Positions 43,501-57,783 of a stretch of 64,000 nt of DNA are shown piece after piece (the first letter of the stretch is position 1; the number at the start of each line of letters is the position of its first letter). A program made the translations under genes and the position numbers. A model generated the notes under the pieces. That model worked only from the letters and a program-made list of their open reading frames with translations. It searched no databases and was not told the DNA's origin. Location of the stretch: assembly GCA_037074765.1 (NCBI GenBank), contig JBAMDO010000212.1:29367-93366 (forward strand). Reading direction: 5' to 3'. This DNA is from Mansonella perstans. Lineage: Eukaryota; Nematoda; Chromadorea; Rhabditida; Onchocercidae.

Positions 43501-46500
43501 TAGTAGAGAAAATAAATCCGAATCACAATATAACGCAAAAAATCAGTATCTATTTTCATTTTGTTAAATTTACATTCCACGGATGTTTAGAAACTTAAAA
43601 ATATGCTGAAGTGATTCAATTCCTAGCTGCTTCAAAGCTACATTTAAGATTAAATTACAATAAGATCATAGATGGCCCAAGCGAGAATATCAGTATCCCC
43701 TGTTAATTCAAGATATATAATTCCACTTCTAATAGCTCATATGCTGTTTTCAAGTTGAGACTCATCATGCCAATATCCCTTTCTAACCACTGATAAACTT
43801 CCTAGGAATTCAAGCTAACGACTTATTGATTTGCTTGATACTGGTTATTTACTAACATTGCTATTTTCTTTCTTCAGATACCTAAAGCGAATTGTTAAAT
43901 AAAAGAACTACCGCTAGTAACGATCAATTAGAGCAGTAGTATGAGAACACGGATCATCTTAAATGAGTAAATCATACTGAAATAGATTTGCGTTATAAAC
44001 AGAATAACAGATAAAACTAAGAGAAGTTTAAAAAACAAAAACAGACCATTTGTCCCAAATAATTAAATGCAGAACGATAAAAAAAGAAACAATGGCAATG
44101 GAAGAGAATCATTCTTCGAGAAAGAAAGAAGCTTAACTTTCTCACCTTTTTCATCATAAAAGAAATATCCTACTTCATTTTTCTTATTTTTTATTTGAAC
44201 ATATGTTCGCGTACGACAGAATACTATGAAATTTCAATGTTTGCGTGTATATTTCATTACAAACTCATTTCAATTGAGGCCAGCACTATCAAAATTCGAA
44301 AATGGTTACGACAATAGGAATCAGGATTTTTATCTCCATTAAAAAGTACGATCAGATTTTTCTTTCCGATTCCAATTCGACATGACACCAATATTCAGGA
44401 GGGAAACCACGTAAAGTATCACACTAAAAATGGCAAAAAAGCAGGAAAGATTTCATTAGAGAAATAATGTAAACGAAAATTCCCATTTATTTAATTTCTC
44501 AACGATATTGGCACAAAAATATATCCTTCCTTTAACAGTTTGCACTAATTTACTCGCTCGTTAGACGATTAAATTAGAACAAATGGTTAAATTGCTACAT
44601 TTTAGTACAGATCATGATGACCTTACACTATTGCACATGTTCGACAAGAAAAATTTACAAAATCATGGGAAATTTGTCGAAAGCTGATGAGTTTCTTTTT
44701 TTACAAGTACCTAGAAAAAACCAATTTATTGCTACGATAGTCATGGAAAGAACGATTTTCTAACTTGAGAATGTCATCTCTTGGGAAACTGAGAACATGG
44801 GAAATGATTCGCAGACTAGATAAATTAAGACAAAAATAGTAAAAGACTAAAGAGGTCACACACAAGACGGACCTAAGGGGAATTAATTAAATTCTTTACA
44901 TGTTATTTAGAACTGTGAACTTTATAGTTGTATCAAGGAACTATAATTAGCCTACAAGTGGTATCAATTTTAATTGGACGAATGAAACTTGCAATATTTC
45001 AAAATAAAGTGAAAAAAGAAACTACTGTGATACTTGTCATGAATTATACATACTTCATTTTAAATGAGACATCCAATTCTTTTTAAGTTAGACATATTTT
45101 TGAAAGAAACGGAGACATACAAGAAAATTACATGAATCAATCCCGCTTGAAAAGACCGTTCAACTAAACTACTTATGCTTCATGTAGCACCATCGCTATC
45201 GCTATAGTCATCATTGTAATTATCAGCAGATTGACGCACAGTAAATAAGTTTGTAAACATAATAATGCCATGATGACTTTCAATCAAAACGAAGTATGAA
45301 AATATAATTGAAAAAATGTCGCGTTGCTATCAAACAAGCTATCAAATTAAAACCAACAATAACAATAACAATGTTAAGCTCACAATATCAACTGAAGGGT
45401 GATTCATTATGCATTTCAACTCAAAAGTTGAAGGAAATCGTTTCTGAATCCCTCCAACAAGATATATCATTATTCATACAATCACGATTCAATACCTATC
45501 TATCCATACAAACGTGATTTCATGACTATCTATGTCCCACTCAGTTCTACTTCAAATTATATCATTATGAAAAGTTATCAACTGAAACTTGCGCATATTT
45601 ATCAATTTATATCAAAGATTTTGCAAGAGATAATGCGCTTTGGATTTGTTGAAAACAGGGGGAAACAGCATCATAGCAACAACATTTTGACGAAATTTTA
45701 ATAGGAATGTTTTTTTTTTTTTTTTTCAACAAAAAAACTTTGATAGAAATATCTCCAAAATTATAACAATTCTTTTGAAAGTATTTCCATACCGCAAAAA
45801 ATATCCATGAATAAAACAACCTTACTGATTCAACTTCATCATCGATTTACATGGACTGATGTTTAGATCAATGTATCAAATTATAACAAGTATAGCACAT
45901 CGTGCATCAAAAAGTTGATTCCTGCAGAAACAAACTGAACCACCAATAAGTAAATACAAAAAAAACAGCATGTATGAATTAAAAAAAAAAAAATAAAATG
46001 AGATCTTTTAAAAAAATCAATTCTTGAAAATCAAGGACAAACAGCATCATAGCAACAACATTTAGAAACTGGAATGAATCATTCTTTCACAGAAAAAGGT
46101 TTAACGAAAATATACAAAGTGCGAAAAAAAATTAAGAAACGTATAAAGCCTTGAACTTTCCGTTCTCATTATAAACCGCAAAGTTCTTTGAGAACTGGAT
46201 ACAATTTTTCAAATCATTCCAGAAATTTTATTTGTGCAACAAAAAAAAACAGTCTAATTAGACAGCGATATTTTTTTTCTAGCTCAATCAAAACTGCTAT
46301 TTTAAAAATTTTGTCAAAATAGTGATAACGATCTTGTCAAATTAAAAAATGAAACTCTAAAATCTGAGCGGGAAGCGCTGAATAAAATCATCCAACGAAC
46401 CCAAAGGGCATAGAGTTGTGTTGAAAGAGGGAAGAAAAACTGCTAAATCTACTAGACAGGAGAGTGTGTTAAGGGTAAAAACAATAAAAAATTAAAAGAC

Positions 46501-47778
46501 CGGTTATGAATTCCAAAAATATGTAAAGAGCTTCCATTACATGAATGCATTTTTCGAAACTATTCGAGGACAATATCGTAGGGACAAAAAGAAAAGAAAC
46601 AAAATGAAAAAAATGACAGCAAATATTTGGTAAAAATTACAACTGCAAACGAAATGAAACAATGTTACACATTTAATGAGTCGACAATCGTTTGGAAGAC
46701 TAAAAATACATTCAGATATATGCAAACATAGATAACGAACACTGTGCAAACATATGTTAAAAACAACATGCTAATCTAATCCATAGTTACCAGTCTTAGT
46801 CATCCAAAAATGGCCAAGTAAATGTGTGAGCAAATTAATGATTTCAAAATATTTACATGGATTTAGCAGAATGTTTTTTTTTTAGTTAATAAATGAAGCT
46901 TCTTCCATGCAAATAAAAACAAAAAAATTTTCAGCCAATTTCAACTACGTGTAACGAGAACTTTAATCCTGAAAGGCCAAATTCCGCACTCTTCATCATT
47001 TCATAGTTAACCAGCTAACACTCTCTCGAAAAATGAAGAATTTTAAATCTAAAGAAAACTTTAGAGGAACTTTTTTATTAACTAATGATTTTATACATAT
47101 ATATATATATATATGATAAAATATGAGGAAAAAACTAGTCCTGCTTATTCATTAGTCATACAATTAATTGTCGCTTCTATGCTAGAAACTTTTGTTTTAA
47201 TTTTAATCTTATTTTTCTGACAGATATTAGTTTGGTAAAAAATGATGTTAAAAACAATGAGGTTGATATTAATGATAAAATTTCAAAACCATGAGTGAAA
47301 CTCTTCAAATCTATACAGGGCTTAACAATTAACATTCGCTACACTAAGTTCAGCAACATATAAAAATGAACAGATGAGTTGCGGATGTGATCTCACAATC
47401 AATGAAGTTTCCTTTATAAAAGTTCCACTAATGTAAATGCGACCGCATTCATTAAAGTTAAATTAAATATAGTCAGAATTCCTGAGCATTGTTTGAAAAA
47501 ATCCAAAACTCGGCGTTTTCCTACACATTTTAAAATTTAAATAACTCACTTCTCGACTCAGCTTCCTTCTTTTCCTTATTCTGTGGCATATCGTTGTTTC
47601 TTACAAACAATTCATCAGTTAAGTACCAGCCCAACGTTTTCGCGCTTCTAGTTGAGAAGCCACTTTTACCACTGGTGTAATTTGGTGATGTCTTTGCACC
47701 AACTGTCGACCCTTTACGATTATTGATTCCAAGATAAGGTGAATCGAAACTTTGACTGTCGAAACTTCCACCTGTCAT
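40526..47778 (-). CDS. Unknown 566-aa protein with two YYDPxTDG(Y/F)(Y/F) motifs
   Basis: Not recognised. Exons (minus): 47805-47550 (ATG at 47778), 43380-43081, 42742-42649, 42568-42466, 42357-42251, 42146-41858, 41705-41613, 41290-41123, 40957-40806, 40691-40526. All borders are GT-AG and all phases agree. Most of the protein is Ser/Asn/Gln/Pro-rich and probably disordered. Residues about 132-160 are very basic ([16 protein letters not shown]). At 208-230 lies [20 protein letters not shown] followed by RRR, and at 278-300 [20 protein letters not shown] followed by KR. Both resemble OCRE-type aromatic repeats of RNA-processing proteins, which is weak evidence. No signal peptide or membrane helix. 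Nine codons upstream of the ATG are open to the TTTCAG acceptor at 47806, so an earlier exon may exist. Confidence 0.8.
43381..47549 (-). other. 4.2-kb intron 1 of the YYDP-motif gene
   Basis: A single intron by this model, much longer than the others in the gene. The only protein-like stretch seen is at 45173-45271 (minus), where two frames overlap. One is a 32-residue hydrophobic ORF ([20 protein letters not shown]...) and the other reads [16 protein letters not shown]. The GCATCATAGCAACAACATTT block occurs twice (45667-45686, 46044-46063). No nested gene can be supported. Confidence 0.45.
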
Positions 47779-47805
47779 GGTAACGCTTTGTTTCGATACT
47801 GTACC

Positions 47806-50800
47806 CTGAAACAGATAACAAATGAAATAAATTTACAGTTCCAAAAATTTTCTTCAGAAATTTGCATGTTTGTCAGATTTTGAATCCAAAATTTAAAATA
47901 TCCTTCCACGAATCTCTCACGATTACATGTTCATATCGTAAACAGAAATAAATAATAATTTACAGTTCCAAAAATTTCTTTCAGGAGTTTGCATGCTTGT
48001 CAGATTTTGAATTCAAAATCTGAAACATCCTTCCACGGAATCTCTCACAATTACATCTTCATATCCAGAAACAGAAATAAATAATAAAGCTATTCAGTAA
48101 GAAAATAGTTTTTCGATTACAAAAAAAAATAACAATATCAAGCAGACAGAATGACAAGTAGTGCTGTATTAAATAATGAACCTAAAGAGATATATTTTGC
48201 CGAACTGAACAAACTATCAAATCCATCCATTCATTCATTAATCCAGAACTTCCGGCACTTCAAGTGGAAGTGGAAACTATACTCTGTGAAAACACGAATA
48301 TATTTCTGAATTTAAATAGTCATTGTTAATAAGGAAGAAAGAAATTTTCGGCCATTTGACGAAGAAATCAACAAAAAGTACAATGGAATGAGGAAGAAGA
48401 AAATAGACATATGTATCGCAGCATGTGTATGTGTGTATGCACATGAATACATTTAATTCTCCTTCTAGCAAAAAGTTCAAAAAGTTGCCCTTATCAAGCT
48501 CAATACTTCCTGCTGAATGCTTATAATGATTAAATGTGAAAGATTTTGAAAGTGAACCGCACGTGTACATATTATACATTTCTCGATGAAATTAAAACTC
48601 AATATAATTAAAATATTGTTCAAAAGATGAATCTTAATGCATCATATAAAACAACAATTTTATAATTTTACATTTTAATTAGCAAGAACAAGAAGTATGG
48701 ATGGTCTTTCGCATCAGTTGAGAGAGATATGTTGGACTTTTCAATTTTCTTTAACGAACCATAAATCCGAGAGAAAAAGATCGCAATGGACAAATAAATT
48801 TGCGTTAAAAAGGCTTCTTAAACTAGACTATTAAAAGACTCATTTTCAATAGTGTACAAATGAATCTAAAAATCCTTCAAGAAAAACTAGTTTTCATTAT
48901 TGGATCCACAAATTTTACAGGAAAAAAGACTTTATAAAATCATGCTGAGTCGCTCTTAAAATCTATCATGAATTTTAAATCATCCATATAACGATATTGC
49001 CTACGGATAAATGACCTTTTTGCTAATTATACAGCTATACTGTGCAAAGCAATTATTTATTATCACATATACAGCGATGTATTTTTGTGTAATAAAACTA
49101 AAAAAAATCTGCATAAAATGCTATCAATTTAAAAATAGGTATTTTGTACAGCAAAGATGCACAGTGTAGGAATCAGATTTGAATTCAAACTATTCATTAA
49201 ATACAGGAAACATATATCGGTTGTTAAAGCGTAATCTTTTAATAGTTTTTTCGGGAATAGAAAGAAATTTATTCCACAAATCTGTTAATATGAAGTTCTT
49301 TTCGAACAGAAATATTCAATGCTAATATAAAGTTCAATTCATGAGAGCTTATCAACGTGAAATTAAAAATTTCAATTGCCTCTCTTCGTTGACCATGCAG
49401 AAAATGACATAAAGAGAAGATTGAAAAAACGATGGTACAAAAGTTGTAACAAATTGTGTTAGTGCTGGCGACATATCTCTTTATCACAACAGCGCTGAAC
49501 AAATTCCTTTTGCTGCTGCTGCAAAATGGAAAGTACACCAATGTCACAGTCAACTGTAACAATTCTTGCACAAATCGATGTGCTCTCAATGTTGTTTCCT
49601 CGATAAATACAATTTATCAGATTTAAAAAAAAAAACCGTTCAGCTAGTAAATTAGTGAAATATGCTTTTAGAAAATACTTTTAGAAAGCAAAGAATTTAA
49701 ATAATAGAATTTAAATAATTTAAAAAAATTTAAATACAGTTTATCAGATTATAAAAAAAAAGTATTTTTCTAAAAAAAGCTAATAAATTAGTGACATATG
49801 CTTTTAGAAAATACTTGCAAAAATTGTTAGTAAACAATACACAACGCATATCAAACTAAATTTTCCTTCGTCTTATTCTTTTCAATGCAACAAATGTTTT
49901 TCATTCAATCAACGACACTAAATTTTAATTCCTCTTTCTCACTTAAAAAATTTATTAAATCTGAAAATTGATGAAGATATATGTGGAGAACAAAATTCTT
50001 GCAAAAAAACAGTTTCAAGAATAGATGAAACATGTCAATTCAAGTGAAATTCTGAGTAACTCGGGAAAAGAACTGAACAAAAGCAACGTGGCATAAGTTG
50101 TTCACATCCTCACTTCGATACACTTGAAATTCCCAAAACTACAAAGCTTCATCATGCACGAATCAGTTCTCATAGACTTTTTCCTTTCACTTCACTTCTA
50201 TTCCATAACTGATATCAAGCACCATTATTTACAAACATTTCATAGAACATGAAATAATCCAAGATATATGTAAGCGAATTAATAAACACTCTAATAAAAA
50301 AAAAAAAAACATGGGAAACTTTGTAAGAAGATATATCAAGCAGTACATATACCAAAATTAATTAATTCTAATTAATTTTCACATCATCTATCGTTAAAAT
50401 TTTGAGAAAATAAATGGCAAAATTGCACTTCAATAACGAATTAAAGATTGTAATGAAAATGAATTAAATCAATTCTGCAGTAAGTTATTTTGCAGCAGTA
50501 AGTCTCAAATTCAAATAATTAAATGCTAACTAGTATTTTAAATTTCAATTTTTTTTAAAACAAAAAATTTGCTAAAGATATAACAATGAAGTGCTTAGAA
50601 GTATAAAGAAATATATGCCAGGAGTAAGAAAACGTAGTTTACACGAGAAAAAAGTATACTTTTTGACGTTTGCTTTCATTTGCAAAGCATGTTAAGATTG
50701 AACAGAAAAGAAATCACATGCTAGAATCAATATACAGCTCATAGTAAAATAACGACAAATACTAATAAATTAAGGGAAACTTTGATGTGAAGATTTAGCC

Positions 50801-53800
50801 TACATTGAAATTTGCCAATTAATATGAATTGCCATCAAATGAAAGTAATATTCTCTTAAAATGGAAAGATCCTTGACAAGAAAAATCATTAAAATGATTA
50901 ATGCGAAACATTATAAGAAATGGAAAAATTAATGTGGCGTGTGATGAGAGAAACAAAAAAAGATATTTGCTAAGGATAGTCCTTTTCAACAATTAATTGT
51001 TATCAACGAAATAACAATAACAGCAAACAATGTATTTGAAAAAAAAGTAAACAGAAACTTCTCATCTCCATGAAGTTCCTATCTCGAAACTTTTCCTAGT
51101 TTTTAATTGCAAAACTGAAATGATAGCAACATATTTAGCTTTCAACATCCACAAGAATGTTTTTTTTCCAATCTTGAAAATCTCATTAGCTTTCTTTTCG
51201 AACTAGATTTAATAACTTGAGAAAAACATGGAAAGTAATTTGCCCTCAATGATGAATCATAAACTATAAAATGATTACACAATCACAGAATGGAAGGAAC
51301 AGAGAAAAGTTGTTACTGCTATAGCTACTGTTACTTGGAAAAATTCATCCACCTTATTTTTTACATAATGTCTTCGGTTTCACTAATGAAAAGATAAATA
51401 AAAAGACAAGCATGTATATACACAATAATGAAACTTTTAATTATAGTGAAAGATAGTGCTTTTCATCCCAGTGAAGTAAAAATGGCAAAAAGTTCGCGGA
51501 AACTTCCGCCTTCAACTGCCAAAACCAATAGCCTACTTGGTTCTCTCCTCAGTGTGGATTCTGCAGAACGAAAGTAAGGATACTGAAGCTAATAGTGAAC
51601 CAGTTCAGCCTCAAAAATCCTCAAAAATTTAATCTAAAAAACTCCTCTGAATATGAATAATTATATAAGCAAACTGACTTAACAACAGTCCACTTAACAA
51701 TAGTTTCATTTAAATGAAATGAATTTCATATAAACAAAAAACAAACGAATTTTCTTCAAAATCCTTTCTGTCAAAAAAATGCTCTGTATATGCATCTCGT
51801 AATAAACTATTCAAATAATTTACGAAAAAAACCCAATTATTTCGTAACCTCAACATCTATACAATCCACTCGTTGATGTTGAATCAGTATGAATTCAATG
51901 AAAACGTTATTTTATTGCATGAAAATAATTCACTGACAGTGGATGCATCTAATCGTGCAACAGTCATTCGAAGTCGTAATATGTATCAACTTTTGTCAGA
52001 TAAATTCCGCTTTTGCTCTAAATAGGACAAATGTGATTAATGAGACAGGTCATAGATAAACAATAATATTAATGACTTCTATCTTTCACCTATAATTATT
52101 GGAATGGATCGAAAAACAAAAAAGAACGAAGAAGCTTAAAATACAAGCGATACAGTGTGAAAGATTCTAAATATCCAGGTGATTTTATATATGACATATA
52201 TACAATAAAGGTGAAAATCGAAAAAATCCACTAACTCATAATGTACCATTTCAAAATTTGCTTTCTCATACGCTGAATCATATAGACAAATATCGGTCAA
52301 AGTGCTTTGGTACTTCATAAAATTTTTGAAAGCTAAAATCCTAACTGCGGTTTGATATCAAATTTAGCAATCATAGAAACAAACATTCTCATAGACATTT
52401 ATCATTATAATGATGATGATAATCATAACATGACAGTGATTATAGTAAATAAGAAAAGAGGAAGTTTAATTAAATAAAAACAATTTCTTCAAGGAAATAA
52501 ATAACATGTTAAGTTAAAAATAAATACGAAAAAAATGCTAAATCGAGGAAGTCATAAAAATGATCAGAAAAAGTTCCGAATAAACTTTTCTTATGTCTCA
52601 GTCTCAGCAGCAATGCTATAAAATAGAAAGAAAATAAAAACTATTCGATAAAAACTAGTTTGTATTTTAACAAATGTCTTCTTTGCTCTTATCACATGGC
52701 TGTTGCGCTACTCAATTCGGACATGTAATAAATTGCATTCTCATTTTAACGTTCTTGAATAATTAACATTGAAGGGAAAAGAGACGAAATTAAGTTTTCA
52801 GATAATAAGTATTACCTGTACAAAGCCTGTCAAATTACTTGTAATAACAATTAACCAGCAATCACTCTGTGTTTCATTATGAAATTAAATAAATCACTAA
52901 AAATTTTAACTGTCACAACAGTGACAGTCAGAAGAAACAATGTGACAACTATCAAAAAAAAAAAAAAAAAGAAAATATGCACTTTAACGTTATGGTAGAA
53001 TTGGAAATCTGGAATTTCACAAAAAAAAACAATTAGTCTATGGGGACTGACTGTCACTATTGTGATTTGGATTGCATAAATATGTCAGCAAACTGTATTG
53101 AGAAAATTGGTAAATTAAATCAAATTAATATTTTACAGATTAATCAATAATTGGATTAGAACAGTATTATTGTAATCATAAAAAGATAGATGAGATGATA
53201 AGTAAAGGATTTTACTACTAGTAGCACCTATTGCGTCCTACTACTACTACTATCAATAGCACCTTGTCTTCGTTGCACTATTCTGTTTCTGTAAGAAGTA
53301 AAAATTTAAACGACAATAACAAAATGAAAATTCGACAAAAAACTTGTCCAGTGGAAGATTTTTCTAAAACACTGGAAATTCTTCTGAAACATCTGGTTTG
53401 CTCCTGTTATTGTTTGTATCTATTGCTATTAGTGATTTAAAAAACAGTGACAATATGGTAATGATCGATCCTTATTTTTGGCTATTAACTAAAACTTTCA
53501 TATGTAACGAAAGATCTTCTAAGTAAAATATGATCAATAGCTATTTTCTCAATCAGAAAAGAACTATTTTGAATAATTTAAAAAAGAAAAAAACATTTCT
53601 GACAAAACAACCATTGAATTAAAATCATTTGTTTGAAAGAAGTTAAAGTGAACATCGAAAAAACGGCAATAAAAAGAAGGCAGAAAACACCATTGAAATT
53701 GCTAATATTTGATTTAATAACTCTTGATAAAAATTTAATCAATATGAGAAAGAGAAGTGAAAATTAAAATTAAAAGTATGTAATAGACAAGGAGAGAATT

Positions 53801-54606
53801 TCACAACATCTCTACCGGGAAGATTCATTCAAAATTAACAATGAAATTTTTCTTAAAATGAAAAAAATGAAAGAACACGACAGTTTGTTGCACATCAAAG
53901 AGTGAGAAATATGCAGCTGATTAAATTTTGCAACTGTTGAAACTATTGCTGTTTCGTAATAAATATCAATCATATAGTAAAAGTGTCGACACTTTAATAT
54001 GTCGATTGAACTGACCAATAGACAAAACAGAATGTGGTGTAGTATCAGTGATAAGATGAACAGAAAGCCCCAGGGGTTACATCTGCCATTACATTATGAA
54101 AACACTAATGATATCAGTTTAAACTGATATCATTATCATTTCACATTAAATGCTTGTTAATCGTTGTACAACTGACTGACACAAAAAAGCACCTAAAGCT
54201 ATGAATATTTTTTGAAATCAATTCTCTTTATCGCTATCCAATTAATCTTAATCTATAAGAAACTGGAATAACGAAGTTAAAAGGAGATTAAACAATCGAA
54301 AAGCATGTAATTAGTTAGAAGACTGTTACCTACTATTTCTCATAAAATATTTTCCATAAACCAACAAACAAACAAACAAACATCAGAAAAATGTGGTAAC
54401 CACGACAGTTCACAGCAAATTGATTCATCGATAACAGAGCGAAACTGACATCCCTCAGTAGTGACTATAAAATATATTGGGTAATCTCTGTCTATTTCTA
54501 TTTTGTCATATAATCGATACCAGTTAAAGAAAAAAAGAAGAGATTTGTTCAACAGATGCATTTTCAATTTTAATACAACAATGACTAAATCTCATCAACT
54601 TCACCT
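47806..54606. other. Long stretch without a supported gene
   Basis: A+T-rich. It probably holds the promoter and any 5' exons of the YYDP-motif gene. A 60-70-bp block near 47833-47900 is repeated at 47962-48030 (TTTACAGTTCCAAAAATT...GTCAGATTTTGAAT). ORFs such as 49269-49589 (106 codons, minus) have no splice context or recognisable content. I see no tRNA or other RNA gene. Confidence 0.45.
54107..54134. other. Perfect 28-bp palindrome
   Basis: AATGATATCAGTTT followed directly by AAACTGATATCATT: 14-bp arms, no loop, no mismatch. It could be a binding site for a dimeric protein, a hairpin, or a fused transposon end. Nothing around it tells which. Confidence 0.9.
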
Positions 54607-54621
54607 CTCCTCAAGCAGATG

Positions 54622-55043
54622 ACTGCTGATGGTCACATTGGTGGTCAGTAAAATTTACATATGGAGGACGAATGTTTTTGTTCCACATCACAACAGATTC
54701 AGAGCACATGACTGTCACATTGGTGGTCAGTAAAATTTACATGGAGGCCACGATTGTTTTTCTTTCACATCACAACAGATTCAGTGGAAATAACAGTCAC
54801 ATTGGTGGTCAGTAAAATTTACATGGAGGTCACGACTTTTTTTCTTTCACATCACAACAGATTCAGTGGAAATGACTGTCACATTGGTGGTCAGTAAAAT
54901 TTACATGGAGGCCACGACTGTTTTTCTTTCACATCACAACAGATTCAGTGGAAATGACTGTCACATTGGTGGTCAGTAAAATTTACATGGAGGTGACAAA
55001 TGTTTTTGTTTCACATCACAATAGATTCACATTACAACAGATT
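54622..55043. repeat. 82-bp tandem repeat, 5 copies
   Basis: CACATTGGTGGTCAGTAAAA recurs at 54634, 54716, 54798, 54880 and 54962, exactly 82 bp apart. Each is followed by TTTACATGGAGG, a variable 12-bp box, and CACATCACAACAGATTCA. A partial sixth copy (two CACA...AACAGATTCA boxes) ends the array. Differences between copies are few, so the array is young. No frame stays open throughout. Confidence 0.92.
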
Positions 55044-57772
55044 CAATGCACATGATTATGTCGCAATCGTATCTTGAAGCAATACATTTTCATAAACAAC
55101 GTTCTCTTCACATTACTACCTTTAATTACTACCTCTAGCTACGCCTTTATTGTATACTTATAGTTCGAAAGTTCCCAAACATCATATCTCTATCCACCAT
55201 TTCAAAATACACAGATAGAAAATAGCTGAAAGTATAAATGATGCAATAATTGATAAATTGAATGAATTTTTTATGTCAGCAATGATTTCGATCAGAAATA
55301 AATGAAAAGTTCAGCGATTTTTTTTTTTTTTTTTTTGGCAATGAATTCAATAATACAACATGTAAAGGACAATCATACAAAGGATGTATTTGCCGGCAGT
55401 GCCACAAATTTTTCTTTGTACAAAGATCAAATCTCGAGAAATTGAATCATCATTGAACTACAAACAGCTGTTAATACAAAAAATGGTTCAACCCTAAATG
55501 TGTACAACAAGGGCGATAAATATTACGACATGATGAAAACTGAGAAGTCAATCATTAAAATATATCTGATCAATTATCCTATCACTGACTTATCATTCTT
55601 CTTGAAAATGACAGCTGTTTTTATTTGCTATGAAACAGAGTTAAGTAATCAACGGATAAAGCGATTTCCAATTCCTATAACAACATTGAAATTAAATTAA
55701 TTTTAGTTATGCTTCGGATAAGTACGGTTAATAATCAGAATAACTAAATTAAAGGAAGCTTTCTTAGACGAATTGTTCCTCAAAATTTCTTAGATTTCTT
55801 ATTTAGTTTAATAATATTTTTTCTAATTAGTGATAGTATCATATTACCATAAGTTCGGTATATCTTTTACATCTCGTAGCAAAAATTCCGTTTTCGAAGC
55901 TATCAAACGTAACTGCAGAAGTAATAGCTATACAATACTAGTACAATCATCAAAGTATAAAATCCTTCTTAGTAAAAAGAACAATAGTCTGTTAAATAAT
56001 TTCAAAAATTTACAAGTATCCTAACATTATCGATAAAAATACTATGAAATGTTTTTAGAAGCGACTGCTCTCTGAAGATGGACAAATGGTATAAAGAATG
56101 ATTGAATCAACTTTGTAAATTAAGATGCTTATCACTTAAACAAAGATAAGAGAAATATCGCCTAATCCTTTTGTCTTAATTCTATAGCTTATTCTTATTT
56201 CCTATTTATTTTGTCTACTTCATTTCCTTCTGATCTATTTGAGTTACAGAAAGATGGACATACTGATTCATTTCTATGTTCTTACAGGCAAGGAAGAATC
56301 AAAGAAAGGCACGTGAGAAAGAAAATAAATTTAAAGTACTTCCGACTATACCACAACCTTTGCTGGTTGTTTTTCGGTAAAAAATATCCGGGAAATTTTT
56401 TTGAAAAGAAATGACAGTAAAAATATATTTAAAAACAAGACAGCCTGTTTTGTCATGAAATGTTAGTATAGCGTAATATCGATTCTTCATAAATACGTTC
56501 CTTGGATGGAATGGAACGGAATGGTATGAGAAGGAAAACTGTTCGCAATATTCCGGAACAGAAGAAAGGAACTGCTCGCAGCATTCCGGAAGAGAGGATT
56601 TGCGGTATTCCCATCATTTCAATCATAGTTTCAATTGCATTTCTATGACTCATCATCATCCATGTACAAAGTTATGCGCCTCTCACCTCGTTTTCTTTTT
56701 ACCCCCTACTGATCAATGATGGTTGAAACGATCACTGAATCAATAAAGGAAATCCTTCTCCTTCTCTTCCTTAAACTTTCTCTCTATCTTATCATTGATT
56801 AGATAAGGAAGTGAAAATAATTGATTACTTGATAACTATTTAACTATTCTCTATTAAAAAAAGATTTGCACAAATTGAAATTACTTTTCCTGTTTTTAAT
56901 GGCAGCTATTAAAAAATGAGTGTTTGAAGTTAAAATAAGTTGCTATCATCAAGAAATACAAGTAAATTCGTCCTCTCGTCCATTCAAATTAGCATTCCTT
57001 TTAGTGTTTCATTTACCGTCCATTACTTCTAAATTTTAATTTAACCAATTTAATTATGGCTTCTTTTCATAAAGAGTGAAATTAGAATTGAAATAATAAA
57101 AATGAAATGTTGTTATCTTTTCCAGTATTACATAGTTGTTGAAATTCACTATCCTCTTCCATCTTTTGCTTTTAAGCTCCTTATTTTGATATAAACTAAT
57201 TCTTCCTTCCACTTTTCTTCAAACAAGTTATTTCAGTTCTTTTTTCTTTCCCTAATATTTCAAAAATCTTTTCCAATAAATTTGCAGAATTCTGATGAGT
57301 GTAAAGCATTTTGTTATCATGTTGATATTTCATTTTAGCATTGTTTGTTATCTTCGCGTTCTCTTATTAAATTTTATTGTTTCATTTCCTCATCGATGAA
57401 TTTATATCTAATAATAGAATTACATTTCTGAAATAATCTTCGTTTTTACTACACTCTTCCTGATATAAGCAAATTTCTAAATGGAAATTATCCCTTATAG
57501 CAAAAAAAATGTTAATGCTTTTTTGCAGTCTGTATCAAAAACGATAAAATCTAAATCATTTAAATAGCTGTCAAAGACTTTCTCCTACCATCAATCACAT
57601 TAATCGTTCTAAATTTAAAAACTAACTGTGTGAAAAAGTGCGATAGCTCCAACGATTGTACATGCAATAAAAAATGCAAACGAAAGTAATTTGAAATAAT
57701 AGTAATAGACATGGCTCATTAATCATTGCCGAACATTTTTCTTTCAAAGCTTCTGCTCCACTATTTCATCAG
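55044..57772. other. Intergenic, no supported gene
   Basis: A+T-rich. ATTCCGGAA-type boxes occur twice at 56550-56595 (AATATTCCGGAACAGAAGAA / AGCATTCCGGAAGAGAGGAT), a local duplication. Short ORFs (55500, 55830, 56211, 56453) have no splice context. Confidence 0.45.
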
Positions 57773-57783
57773 TTAAAAATTTT

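Noticed and set aside
49269..49589. 106-codon minus-strand ORF
   Set aside because: Composition looks like AT-rich chance coding; no acceptor, donor or recognisable motif.
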